Assembly: GCA_026996955.1 (NCBI GenBank)
Contig: JALWJV010000258.1
Coordinates: 1 to 13,881 of the forward strand
DNA: 13,881 bases
Direction: 5' to 3'
Origin: Deltaproteobacteria bacterium
Lineage (GTDB): Bacteria; Desulfobacterota; Dissulfuribacteria; Dissulfuribacterales; QOAL01
How positions within the stretch are numbered: the first letter of the stretch is position 1; every line of letters begins with the position of its first letter. The position numbers and the translations under genes were made by a program. Below, piece after piece: positions 1 to 7,165 of this stretch. The notes beneath the pieces are model-generated. The model had not been told where the DNA came from, did no database searches, and saw only the letters and a program-made list of their open reading frames with translations.

Positions 1-1121
1 CTGTTGAAGAGGCAGGGCCCAGGGGAACTGAAGAGATAACCCTGATCCCTGTACGATTCAGGAGCGATCGCCCATCTGTGCACTGTGATGCAGGAGGCCT
101 CAAGGTTGATGAGGGAGAATGGGTTGTTGTGCCCTGCGAACAGTGCAATGAGGTAGGCCAGGTCTCAGGAAGCCCCTTGCGCATACAGATCCCGGAGGGC
201 TGCGATATTCCCCGCATAGAACGCCTTGCAACCACCAGGGAGATTGAGCTCTACTACCAGAATCTCGAGGCTGAAAAAAATGCCAGGGCAGTGTGCCAGG
301 AACGTATCGAGGCCCTGGGGCTTGAGATGAAACTGGTCAGGGTGGAGAGCCTGTTTGACGGCAGCAAGATCATCTTCTACTACTCTGCAGATGGCCGGGT
401 TGACTTCAGGGAGCTGGTGAAAGACCTTGTGCGTACTCTAAGGACCAGGGTGGAGATGTGCCAGATAGGCATTCGCCATGAGGCAAAGATGACCGGAGGC
501 ATCGGAAGCTGCGGAAGGGTGCTTTGCTGTACCAGCTTTCTTAAAAGTTTTGATCCTGTTTCGATCAAGATGGCAAAGGTCCAGAACCTTCCCCTTAACC
601 CGAACAAAATTTCTGGTTTCTGCGGAAGGCTGCTCTGCTGTCTCACCTTTGAATACGAGACTTACAAGGAGTATGCCAAAAACCTTCCCTCAATGGGTAA
701 TATCTGTGATTCTCCATCAGGCGAGGGCAAGGTTGTTCGAAGAAACATCCTTAAAAAGACCGTCTCCATTGCCACTGATGAGCACGGGATTGTGGAGTTT
801 TCAAACAAGGAGCTTGAGGACTTCAAGCTCCAGAAGCATGAGGTAAAAGGGGCTGATGCACCGGCAGACAGGCAAAAAGCCCTGGATGATTCCCCCAAAG
901 GCTCAGAATCCCCCGAAGAAGGCGGTGACAAAAAACAGACAGGCTCAAGGCAGGCACAAAAGCAGGCAAAGCCCTCCAGGGAGAAAGATGGAGAAAAACA
1001 GGGACGCAAGAAGCAGCCTGCAAAAAAACGTAAGGGACGCAAAACCGCAGGGCCATCAAAGAAAAAACGCCGGAACCGGAAAAAGGGAAAGGGCAAGCGG
1101 GGTACTGAGCCAAAGGCTTAA
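1..1121 (+). CDS. ricT: PSP1 domain protein, RicT/YaaT family (5' partial)
   Basis: The frame is open from base 3 without any ATG, GTG or TTG before the GTG at 78. The residues before that GTG (IPVRFRSDRPS) continue into HCDAGGLKVDEGEWVVV, which matches the usual PSP1 beginning, so the real start lies left of the window and GTG 78 is internal. The family hallmark is present twice: CGRVLCC at 510-530 and CGRLLCC at 621-641. There is also an N-terminal CEQC pair at 135-146. In Bacillus, RicT works in the cytoplasm with RicA and RicF in an Fe-S-containing complex that directs RNase Y mRNA processing; whether that holds here is unknown. The last 90 or so residues (about 849-1118) are a Lys/Arg/Gln-rich low-complexity tail, probably disordered and possibly nucleic-acid binding. 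metG follows after 29 nt, suggesting one transcript. The family call is firm and the role is inferred. Confidence 0.9.
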   Translation, partial: VEEAGPRGTEEITLIPVRFRSDRPSVHCDAGGLKVDEGEWVVVPCEQCNEVGQVSGSPLRIQIPEGCDIPRIERLATTREIELYYQNLEAEKNARAVCQERIEALGLEMKLVRVESLFDGSKIIFYYSADGRVDFRELVKDLVRTLRTRVEMCQIGIRHEAKMTGGIGSCGRVLCCTSFLKSFDPVSIKMAKVQNLPLNPNKISGFCGRLLCCLTFEYETYKEYAKNLPSMGNICDSPSGEGKVVRRNILKKTVSIATDEHGIVEFSNKELEDFKLQKHEVKGADAPADRQKALDDSPKGSESPEEGGDKKQTGSRQAQKQAKPSREKDGEKQGRKKQPAKKRKGRKTAGPSKKKRRNRKKGKGKRGTEPKA

Positions 1122-1150
1122 CCCTATCAAGTTACAGGAACCATATAACA

Positions 1151-3115
1151 ATGGATAAGAAATTTTACATAACCACACCCATTTACTACGTAAACGCCGA
1201 ACCCCACCTGGGGCACGCATACTCCACTGTTGTTGCAGATGTGCAGAACAGGTTTCACAGGATGTGCGGCCAGGAGACCCGGTTCCAGACCGGGACTGAC
1301 GAACACGGGGACAAGATAGTCCAGGCTGCCCAGAAGCGCGGCATGTCTCCGGCTGAATATACTGATCTTATTAGCGGGATGTTCAGAAACACATGGCCCA
1401 TACTGAATGTGCAGCCTGACAACTTCATAAGAACCACTGACAAGCACCACATTGCCACTGTCCAGAGGATTCTCCAGGATGTTTATGACAGGGGAGACAT
1501 CGAATTCAGGGAGTATGAAGGGCTTTACTGTTTTGGCTGTGAACGCTTTTACATAGAGCGTGAGCTGGTGGACGGCAAGTGCCCTGATCACGGCACAGAG
1601 CCTGAAAAAATAAGGGAGAAGAACTACTTCTTCCTCATGAGCCGTTACCAGGACTGGCTGATTGATTACATAAAAAATAACCCGGACTTTATCACCCCTG
1701 AGCGTTACAGGAACGAGGTGCTCTCCTTCCTCAAGGAACCCCTTGAGGACCTGTGCATCTCAAGGCCAAAGAGCAGGCTTACCTGGGGAGTCACCCTGCC
1801 CTTTGACGAAAATTTTGTAACCTACGTCTGGTTTGATGCCCTGATAAACTACCTTTCCGGGCTGGATTACCCGGACGGGGAAAACTACTGCAAATTCTGG
1901 CCCTTTGCCGAGCATGTCATAGCAAAGGATATACTCAAGCCCCACGGTATTTACTGGCCCACAATGCTCAGGGCAATGGGCGTTGAGCCATTTCAGAAGC
2001 TCCATGTCCACGGCTACTGGCAGATGAAGGACCAGAAGATGTCAAAGAGCCTGGGGAATGTAAGAAAGCCCCAGGACCTGGTTAATGCATTCGGAACTGA
2101 TGCAACCAGGTACTGCCTGATGCGAGAGATGGCCTTTGGCCTTGATGCAGGTTTCAGTGATGAGTCATTTGTCACCAGGATAAACGCAGACCTTGCAAAT
2201 GATCTGGGCAACCTCCTGAGCCGGACCCTGACAATGGTGAAAAAATATGCTGGTGGCGCCGTGCCGGCTCGGGATAATCCGCCGGAGGACAGCTCTGCCC
2301 CTGCCTATGAACTGGAGAAAGCTGTGCCTGAGATGATTCCGCTCTGGAAACAGCACATGGAGGCATTTGAGGTGCACAGGGCACTTGAGGAGGTCTGGCG
2401 GGTTATTAACGTGGCAAACAGGGTGATTGACAAGGCTGCCCCGTGGCAGATGGCAAAAGAGCCTGAGAAAAAGGGTGCGCTTGACCATCTCCTGTACACG
2501 CTTCTTGAGGCACAGCGGATATTTTCAATCCTCATTGCACCTGTGATGCCTGAAACAGCGGAAAAGATTCAGGATGCCCTGGGTGTGGTATCAGAATCCA
2601 GGCTTATGCTTGAGGAAGCCAGATGGGGAGGGCTTGTGGCAGGCACTGAGACAAAGCGCATTCCGTCCCTGTTCCCGCGGCTTGACATTAAAAAAGACAG
2701 CGAAACCGGGCAGACACAGAAAAAACAGAAGAAGGCTAAAAAGGAGAAAGGAAAGAAGATGGCAGATACAAAGGAGGCCAAAGGGGCAGGTGACGGCCTT
2801 ATAACATTTGACGACTTTATGAAGGTTGACCTTCGCCTGGCTGAGATAGTTGAGGCAGAACCTGTGCCAAAGGCAGACAGGCTGCTCAGGCTTGTTGTAA
2901 AATGCCCTGAGGAGCGCCAGATTGTGGCAGGCATTGCCGAACACTTCAAGCCTGAAGAGCTTATCGGCAAACAGGTAATAGTGGTGGCAAATCTCAAGCC
3001 TGTAAAACTCAGGGGAGTTGAGTCAAATGGCATGCTGCTTGTGGCAAAGGACAAGGACGGCCTGCACCTTACCACTGTTGCAACCCCTGGTGAGCCTGGT
3101 TCAAAAATAAGTTAA
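1151..3115 (+). CDS. metG: Methionyl-tRNA synthetase with C-terminal tRNA-binding domain
   Basis: Charges tRNA-Met with methionine in the cytoplasm. The 654-residue protein begins MDKKFYITTPIYYVN. It carries the class I HIGH-type motif as HLGH (residues 19-22), and KMSKS at 296-300 followed by LGN. One zinc knuckle is seen (C127, C130, C144, H147), like the single-knuckle Thermus-type enzymes. The helical anticodon-binding domain spans roughly 340-500. A Lys-rich linker (about 513-546) leads to an EMAP-II/Trbp111-like OB-fold domain (about 550-654, with VDLRLAEIVEAEPVPKADRL and the VVANLKPVKLRGVESNGML region). In homologues this appended domain binds tRNA and dimerises the enzyme. An AGGA at 1136-1139 precedes the ATG by 11 nt. 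selB begins 4 nt after the stop. An in-frame ATG at 2759 with a good Shine-Dalgarno sequence inside the linker is discussed as a finding. Confidence 0.97.
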   Translation: MDKKFYITTPIYYVNAEPHLGHAYSTVVADVQNRFHRMCGQETRFQTGTDEHGDKIVQAAQKRGMSPAEYTDLISGMFRNTWPILNVQPDNFIRTTDKHHIATVQRILQDVYDRGDIEFREYEGLYCFGCERFYIERELVDGKCPDHGTEPEKIREKNYFFLMSRYQDWLIDYIKNNPDFITPERYRNEVLSFLKEPLEDLCISRPKSRLTWGVTLPFDENFVTYVWFDALINYLSGLDYPDGENYCKFWPFAEHVIAKDILKPHGIYWPTMLRAMGVEPFQKLHVHGYWQMKDQKMSKSLGNVRKPQDLVNAFGTDATRYCLMREMAFGLDAGFSDESFVTRINADLANDLGNLLSRTLTMVKKYAGGAVPARDNPPEDSSAPAYELEKAVPEMIPLWKQHMEAFEVHRALEEVWRVINVANRVIDKAAPWQMAKEPEKKGALDHLLYTLLEAQRIFSILIAPVMPETAEKIQDALGVVSESRLMLEEARWGGLVAGTETKRIPSLFPRLDIKKDSETGQTQKKQKKAKKEKGKKMADTKEAKGAGDGLITFDDFMKVDLRLAEIVEAEPVPKADRLLRLVVKCPEERQIVAGIAEHFKPEELIGKQVIVVANLKPVKLRGVESNGMLLVAKDKDGLHLTTVATPGEPGSKIS

Positions 3116-3119
3116 GAAC

Positions 3120-5090
3120 ATGACATCCAAGCCTGACAAAGATACCTCAACTGTAATCCTTGGCACTGCAGGCCATATTGACCACGGCAAGACCACGCTG
3201 GTAAAGGCTCTTACCGGTACTGACTGTGACCGGCTCAAGGAGGAAAAGGCCCGGGGAATAACCATTGAGCTTGGGTTTGCAAGCCTTGAGCTTCCGTCAG
3301 GCCGAAAGGTGGGCGTGGTTGATGTGCCTGGGCATGAGCGTTTTGTCAAAAACATGGTGGCAGGGGCTGTGGGCATGGACCTGGTGGCCCTTGTAATAGC
3401 CGCTGATGAGGGGGTGATGCCCCAGACCAGGGAGCATCTGGAGATATGCCAGCTTCTTGGTGTGCAGAAGGGCCTTGTGGTGCTCACCAAGCTTGACATG
3501 GTGGATGAAGAGTGGCTTGAACTTGTGCAGGATGATGTGAGGGAGTTTGTGCAGGGGACGTTCCTGGAGGATGCCCCCATCATCCCTGTTTCATCCACCA
3601 CAGGAGAGGGGATTGACAGGCTGCGAAAGACCCTGGACTCCCTGGTTGTGAATATTGTGCCAAAGGCCCCTGCAGGCCCCTACCGTCTTCCGGTTGACCG
3701 GGTATTTTCCATAAAGGGGTTTGGAACCGTTGTCACAGGCACCACACTTTCAGGCCAGATCAGCGTTGGCCAGGAGGTGACAATCTATCCCAGGGGGCTT
3801 GAGACAAGGATCAGGGGCATACAGACACACGGGGCTGAGAGCAATGAGGCGCATCCCGGCATGCGAACCGCCCTTAACATCCAGGGCATAGGCACCTCTG
3901 AAATACGCCGGGGGGACTGTGTGGCAACATCTGGCTCTCTTCGCCCGTCATACCTGGTTGATCTTGAATTCTTCTACCTTTCAAGTGCAGAAAAACCGCT
4001 TAAATACCGTGCGCCTGTAAGATTCCACGCCGGCACCACAGAAATCATGGGCCGGGTGCTCATGCCTGGAGACGAGATAGAGCCAGGCACCAGGACATGC
4101 ATCCAGGTACACCTTGAAGAGCCTGTTGCCGTGCTTCCAGGGGACCATTACGTCATAAGAAGCTACTCTCCCATACGCACCATAGGAGGCGGAAGGATTC
4201 TTAATCCCCTTCCAAGAAAACGCAAGCGCACCAAACCGGAGATGTGGAAGGAGCTGGAGCTCCTTGCCAAGGGCGAGCCTCATGAGCTTGTTGAGATTCA
4301 CATAAAGCAGGCAGGGCTTAGGGGCCTTGCCCCGGTTGAAATATCCATCCGAAGCGGCATGTACGGAAAGGCGCTTACAAAGCTACTTGACAGGCTTTCA
4401 GGCTCCAGGAAGATTATCCGCCTGGAAGGTGAAGAGCGCATTATTCACATCTCTGCCTTTGAAGAACTTTGCCAGAAGGCGCTGCAGTTCCTTGAAAAAT
4501 ATCACCAGGAGAATCCCCTTGTTTCAGGCATCTCAAAGGAGGAACTTAAGAGCCGCATCTTCCCCGCATCCCTGCAGGCAAGGACATCAACCCAGGCAGC
4601 AGCCCAGAAGATATTAAACCGCCTTATCTCACACCTTGTAAAACAGGGCAGCATCATACAGGAACAGGACGAGATAAGGCTTTCCACCCACAAGGTTGCA
4701 CTTGGCCAGCGGGAGGCAGAGATCAGGCAGGCCCTGGAAGATATTTACAGGAAAGCCGGCCTTGCCACCCCCTCAAGACAGGAGGCGCTTGAGCAGGCTG
4801 CAAAGCCGGATGAGATGGAGGCTGCCGGTGAGATATTTGACCTCATGGTCCGGGACGGCACACTGGTACGCCTCAGGGACAAGCTCTTTTACCACCCGGA
4901 TGCACTCTCGGACATAACCAGCAAGGTTCTGAAGTTCTTTGAAAAGAATGAAGAGCTTGGAATTGACGATTTTCGGAAACTTTCAGGTGGCATCTCAAGA
5001 AAATACATGATCCCCCTGCTGGAACACATGGACAGCCAGAAACTTACCCTCAGGGTGGGAGAGAAACGTAAACTCAGAGGAAAGAAATAA
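3120..5090 (+). CDS. selB: Selenocysteine-specific elongation factor SelB
   Basis: A GTPase that delivers Sec-tRNA(Sec) to the ribosome at UGA codons marked by a SECIS hairpin. The 656 residues (E. coli SelB is about 614) show the SelB-type P-loop GHIDHGKTT (18-26), the switch segment DRLKEEKARGITIELGFA (about 37-54), DVPGHE (68-73), TKLD (123-126, G4) and a G5-like SSTTGEG (158-164). EF-Tu-like domains II and III follow to about residue 370 (IKGFGTVVTGT, then the GDHYVIRSYSPIRTIGGG segment). The C-terminal half has the charged winged-helix repeats that bind SECIS RNA, ending FRKLSGGISRKYMIPLLEHMD. The start lies 4 nt after the metG stop with only a weak purine stretch (AAGAA), so translational coupling is likely. 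selA, selC and selD are not in the window. SelB implies that the organism makes selenoproteins. Confidence 0.97.
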   Translation: MTSKPDKDTSTVILGTAGHIDHGKTTLVKALTGTDCDRLKEEKARGITIELGFASLELPSGRKVGVVDVPGHERFVKNMVAGAVGMDLVALVIAADEGVMPQTREHLEICQLLGVQKGLVVLTKLDMVDEEWLELVQDDVREFVQGTFLEDAPIIPVSSTTGEGIDRLRKTLDSLVVNIVPKAPAGPYRLPVDRVFSIKGFGTVVTGTTLSGQISVGQEVTIYPRGLETRIRGIQTHGAESNEAHPGMRTALNIQGIGTSEIRRGDCVATSGSLRPSYLVDLEFFYLSSAEKPLKYRAPVRFHAGTTEIMGRVLMPGDEIEPGTRTCIQVHLEEPVAVLPGDHYVIRSYSPIRTIGGGRILNPLPRKRKRTKPEMWKELELLAKGEPHELVEIHIKQAGLRGLAPVEISIRSGMYGKALTKLLDRLSGSRKIIRLEGEERIIHISAFEELCQKALQFLEKYHQENPLVSGISKEELKSRIFPASLQARTSTQAAAQKILNRLISHLVKQGSIIQEQDEIRLSTHKVALGQREAEIRQALEDIYRKAGLATPSRQEALEQAAKPDEMEAAGEIFDLMVRDGTLVRLRDKLFYHPDALSDITSKVLKFFEKNEELGIDDFRKLSGGISRKYMIPLLEHMDSQKLTLRVGEKRKLRGKK

Positions 5091-5191
5091 CCTAGATCGA
5101 GCGTTTAAAAAATTGAACAGTATGACAGATGTAACTCCTTTTAAATTCGAAAAAATCATTTTTTCCAACCTTTGAAACGCTCAATCCAGGA
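5090..5191. repeat. Short inverted-repeat (MITE-like) element between selB and metF
   Basis: A 20-bp terminal arm, CCTAGATCGAGCGTTTAAAA at 5091-5110, is matched by the complement of 5171-5190 at 17 of 20 positions (perfect core GAGCGTTT/AAACGCTC). About 60 bp lie between. A second perfect hairpin, GAAAAAA-TCA-TTTTTTC, sits at 5149-5165. A 7-bp direct repeat GAAATAA flanks the structure (5084-5090 and 5193-5199), placed 0 and 2 nt from the arms, which could be an imperfect target duplication; the left copy contains the selB stop codon. It could instead be a processing or termination hairpin, but the arm length and the sequence shared with the 6813-7040 element favour a repeat element. Confidence 0.55.
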
Positions 5192-5209
5192 TGAAATAAA
5201 TCCTGCCAA

Positions 5210-6796
5210 GTGAATCCGTTTGCACGAAAAATAAAAAAGGCAATGTCTTCAAGGAACAGGGCCATTCAGGACACAGGCCCTGGAACCTTTGTGAGGGCAG
5301 GAGAGCCGGTTTCAACCTTTGAGCTTGTGCCTGCACGGGCATCCCGGGGCCGTGAACTTGCCCAGATTATGAATTTTGTCAGGGATGCGGCCTCTGACAA
5401 CCTGCTTAGCGCCCTTTCGGTAACAGACAATGCCGGTGGTCACCCTGCACTGAATCCTGTTTCCCTCAGCCGGGAGATAATGGACCTTGGTATTGAGCCC
5501 GTCATTCACTTCTCCTGCAAGGACAAGAACCGCAATACAATGGAGAGCCAGCTCTTTGAGCTTGACCGCACGGGCTTAAGGAATCTCCTTGTGTTAAGCG
5601 GTGATTACCCCCGGCAGGGATTTTCAGGTGTTGCCAAGCCGGTATTTGACCTGGACTCGGTTCAGGCACTTCGGTTCATAACCGAGCTGGGCCAGGGGCT
5701 TCAGTACACCCACAGGGCACTCTGCCTTGAACCGCTCCCGTTTTTCACAGGCTGCGTTGTATCACCATTCAAGAGGCAGGAACCTGAGCTCCTGTTCCAG
5801 TATGCAAAGCTTGTCCAGAAGATAAGGGCCGGGGCATCCTATGTTGTAAGCCAGATGGGTTTTGACGCATGCAGGCAGCATGAACTGCGTCAGTTTATTG
5901 ACGAAATGAAACTTAATGTCCCCCTTCTTGGCACGGTCCTTATCCCTGACGTGCGCCTTGCGCGCATACTTGCAAAGGGAATCGTACCTGGCTGCATCAT
6001 GCCTGTTCGCCTTATGCAGCAGATTGAAGATGAGGCAAAGGAGCCTGACGGCGGGCTTGCCGCACGTCTTGAACGGGCTTCACGACAGATTGCCGTCCTG
6101 GTGGGCATGGGCTATGAGGGAGTGCACATCAGCGGGCCCGGACTTGGCTACGCACAAATTGCAGGTGTTATTGAACGGGCAGATGCGATTCTGCCTGACT
6201 GGCAGAGCTATGTTAAGGATTTTCTGTATCCAGAAGAATGGCAGTCTGGCCTTTATGAAAAGGACCCTGATACCGGGCTTAACAAGATTTGCAGGGCCCC
6301 GACAGATCCTTATGCCAGGGAAAAACACAGTTCCAGCATCCTGTCAGCACTGGCTGGCAAACTGGAACATATTATGCATAACCTCTTTTTTACTCCTGGC
6401 AGGGCACTTTATCCTTACGCCAGGGCAGCATCCAGAAGGATAAGCGGGAGCAGGTTTGAGCCGGTTTTTACATACCTGGAGTATCTTATCAAGGGCCTGA
6501 TGTACAGTTGTCAGCACTGCGGAGACTGCACCCTTGACCAGCTTGAGTTTCTCTGTCCCCAGTCCCAGTGTGCCAAATACATGCTGAATGGACCATGCGG
6601 CGGGAGCAGTGACGGCTGGTGCGAGGTGTGGCCTGATAAAAAGAAATGTATCTATGTAAGGCTGTATGAAAAGGCCGCCATACCAAACCTGGAGACACTC
6701 CTTGAAAGGCCCTATATTCCCCCCCGAAACTGGGCGCTTTTCCGATCCTCTTCCTGGCTTAATTTTTTTCTTGGAAGGGATCATCACAGTACATAA
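5210..6796 (+). CDS. metF: Methylenetetrahydrofolate reductase (MetF) fused to a MetV-like Cys-rich C-terminal domain
   Basis: Likely reduces 5,10-methylene-THF to 5-methyl-THF, feeding methionine synthesis and, in anaerobes, the Wood-Ljungdahl methyl branch. Residues about 25-330 form the MetF TIM barrel, with the catalytic-type Glu in STFELVPAR (E38), a SVTDNAG strand (70-76), LLVLSGDYPRQG (126-137) and VHISGPGLGY (305-314). Residues about 425-485 hold eight cysteines (434, 437, 440, 449, 454, 463, 471, 480) with the signature NGPCGG. This is the MTHFR C-terminal/MetV-type domain, which is a separate subunit in several acetogens. The 528-residue length is well above the roughly 300 of E. 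coli MetF. An in-frame TGA at 5192-5194 limits the start to GTG 5210 or ATG 5243. Neither has a well-spaced Shine-Dalgarno sequence, possibly because the repeat element upstream disturbed the leader. The conserved domain is unaffected by the choice. Confidence 0.85.
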   Translation: MNPFARKIKKAMSSRNRAIQDTGPGTFVRAGEPVSTFELVPARASRGRELAQIMNFVRDAASDNLLSALSVTDNAGGHPALNPVSLSREIMDLGIEPVIHFSCKDKNRNTMESQLFELDRTGLRNLLVLSGDYPRQGFSGVAKPVFDLDSVQALRFITELGQGLQYTHRALCLEPLPFFTGCVVSPFKRQEPELLFQYAKLVQKIRAGASYVVSQMGFDACRQHELRQFIDEMKLNVPLLGTVLIPDVRLARILAKGIVPGCIMPVRLMQQIEDEAKEPDGGLAARLERASRQIAVLVGMGYEGVHISGPGLGYAQIAGVIERADAILPDWQSYVKDFLYPEEWQSGLYEKDPDTGLNKICRAPTDPYAREKHSSSILSALAGKLEHIMHNLFFTPGRALYPYARAASRRISGSRFEPVFTYLEYLIKGLMYSCQHCGDCTLDQLEFLCPQSQCAKYMLNGPCGGSSDGWCEVWPDKKKCIYVRLYEKAAIPNLETLLERPYIPPRNWALFRSSSWLNFFLGRDHHST

Positions 6797-6804
6797 TTTA
6801 ACCG

Positions 6805-6812
6805 TACGGTGT
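6805..6812. repeat. Left copy of 8-bp direct repeat (putative target-site duplication)
   Basis: TACGGTGT here is repeated exactly at 7041-7048, each copy abutting one end of the palindromic element. Confidence 0.65.
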
Positions 6813-7040
6813 GTATCTATTCAGCGTGGTAAATGGTCTTGTTTTGGAGTGACTTTGAACAATTTCGTAGTTTTTCTTGGTGAAGCGCAGCCGCAAAAAT
6901 CGCGTCTGTCTGAGCGAGGGACCAGCGAGTTTCGCGATTTTGGCGGAGCAAGCCTTAGAAAAACAAGAAATTGTTCTCCGGAACGGAAAAACAAGACCAT
7001 TTTCCAACCTTTATTAACATTAAGTACGCTGAACAGTTAC
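6813..7040. mobile_element. 228-bp palindromic MITE-like element
   Basis: The ends are GTATCTATTCAGCGT (6813-6827) and the inverse of GTAACTGTTCAGCGT (7026-7040), 13 of 15 matching. They are directly bordered on both sides by the 8-bp direct repeat TACGGTGT (6805-6812 and 7041-7048), as expected of a target-site duplication. The interior is a long imperfect palindrome. AAATGGTCTTGTTTT (6831-6845) pairs perfectly with 6988-7002, GAACAATTTC (6857-6866) with 6967-6976, GTTTTTCT (6870-6877) with 6957-6964, and GCAAAAATCGCG (6893-6904) with 6933-6944 at 11 of 12. The loop is 6905-6932. No transposase is encoded; the open frame at 6666-7076 is the readthrough of this palindrome and has no domain-like character. 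A transposase acting in trans is inferred. Confidence 0.75.
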
Positions 7041-7048
7041 TACGGTGT
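7041..7048. repeat. Right copy of 8-bp direct repeat (putative target-site duplication)
   Basis: TACGGTGT identical to 6805-6812, directly after the right terminal inverted repeat. Confidence 0.65.
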
Positions 7049-7084
7049 TTTATCTGAAGGTAGTGTAAAAAATTAAAAAATGGG

Positions 7085-7114
7085 TTGACAACTTGCGCCT
7101 GTGGGTGAATTCAT
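7085..7114 (+). promoter_or_regulatory. Possible sigma-70 promoter for the aminotransferase
   Basis: A perfect -35 hexamer TTGACA lies at 7085-7090. The best -10 candidates are poor: ATTCAT at 7109-7114 with an 18-bp spacer, or AATTCA at 7108 with 17. The site lies just downstream of the palindromic element and about 50-75 nt before the gene start. It is the only recognisable promoter-like signal in this gap, so confidence is low. Confidence 0.3.
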
Positions 7115-7165
7115 GGAGCTGCATGGAAGAAACAATTTTATATTTTTTTATTCGGGAATATTAAG

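Noticed and set aside
2569..3075. A 168-codon minus-strand frame opposite the metG 3' half.
   Set aside because: Antisense shadow of a clearly conserved synthetase; low-complexity Ser-rich product.
6666..7076. Plus-strand open frame of 136 codons overlapping the metF 3' end.
   Set aside because: It overlaps metF out of frame and then reads through the palindromic element; no domain-like sequence or ribosome binding site.
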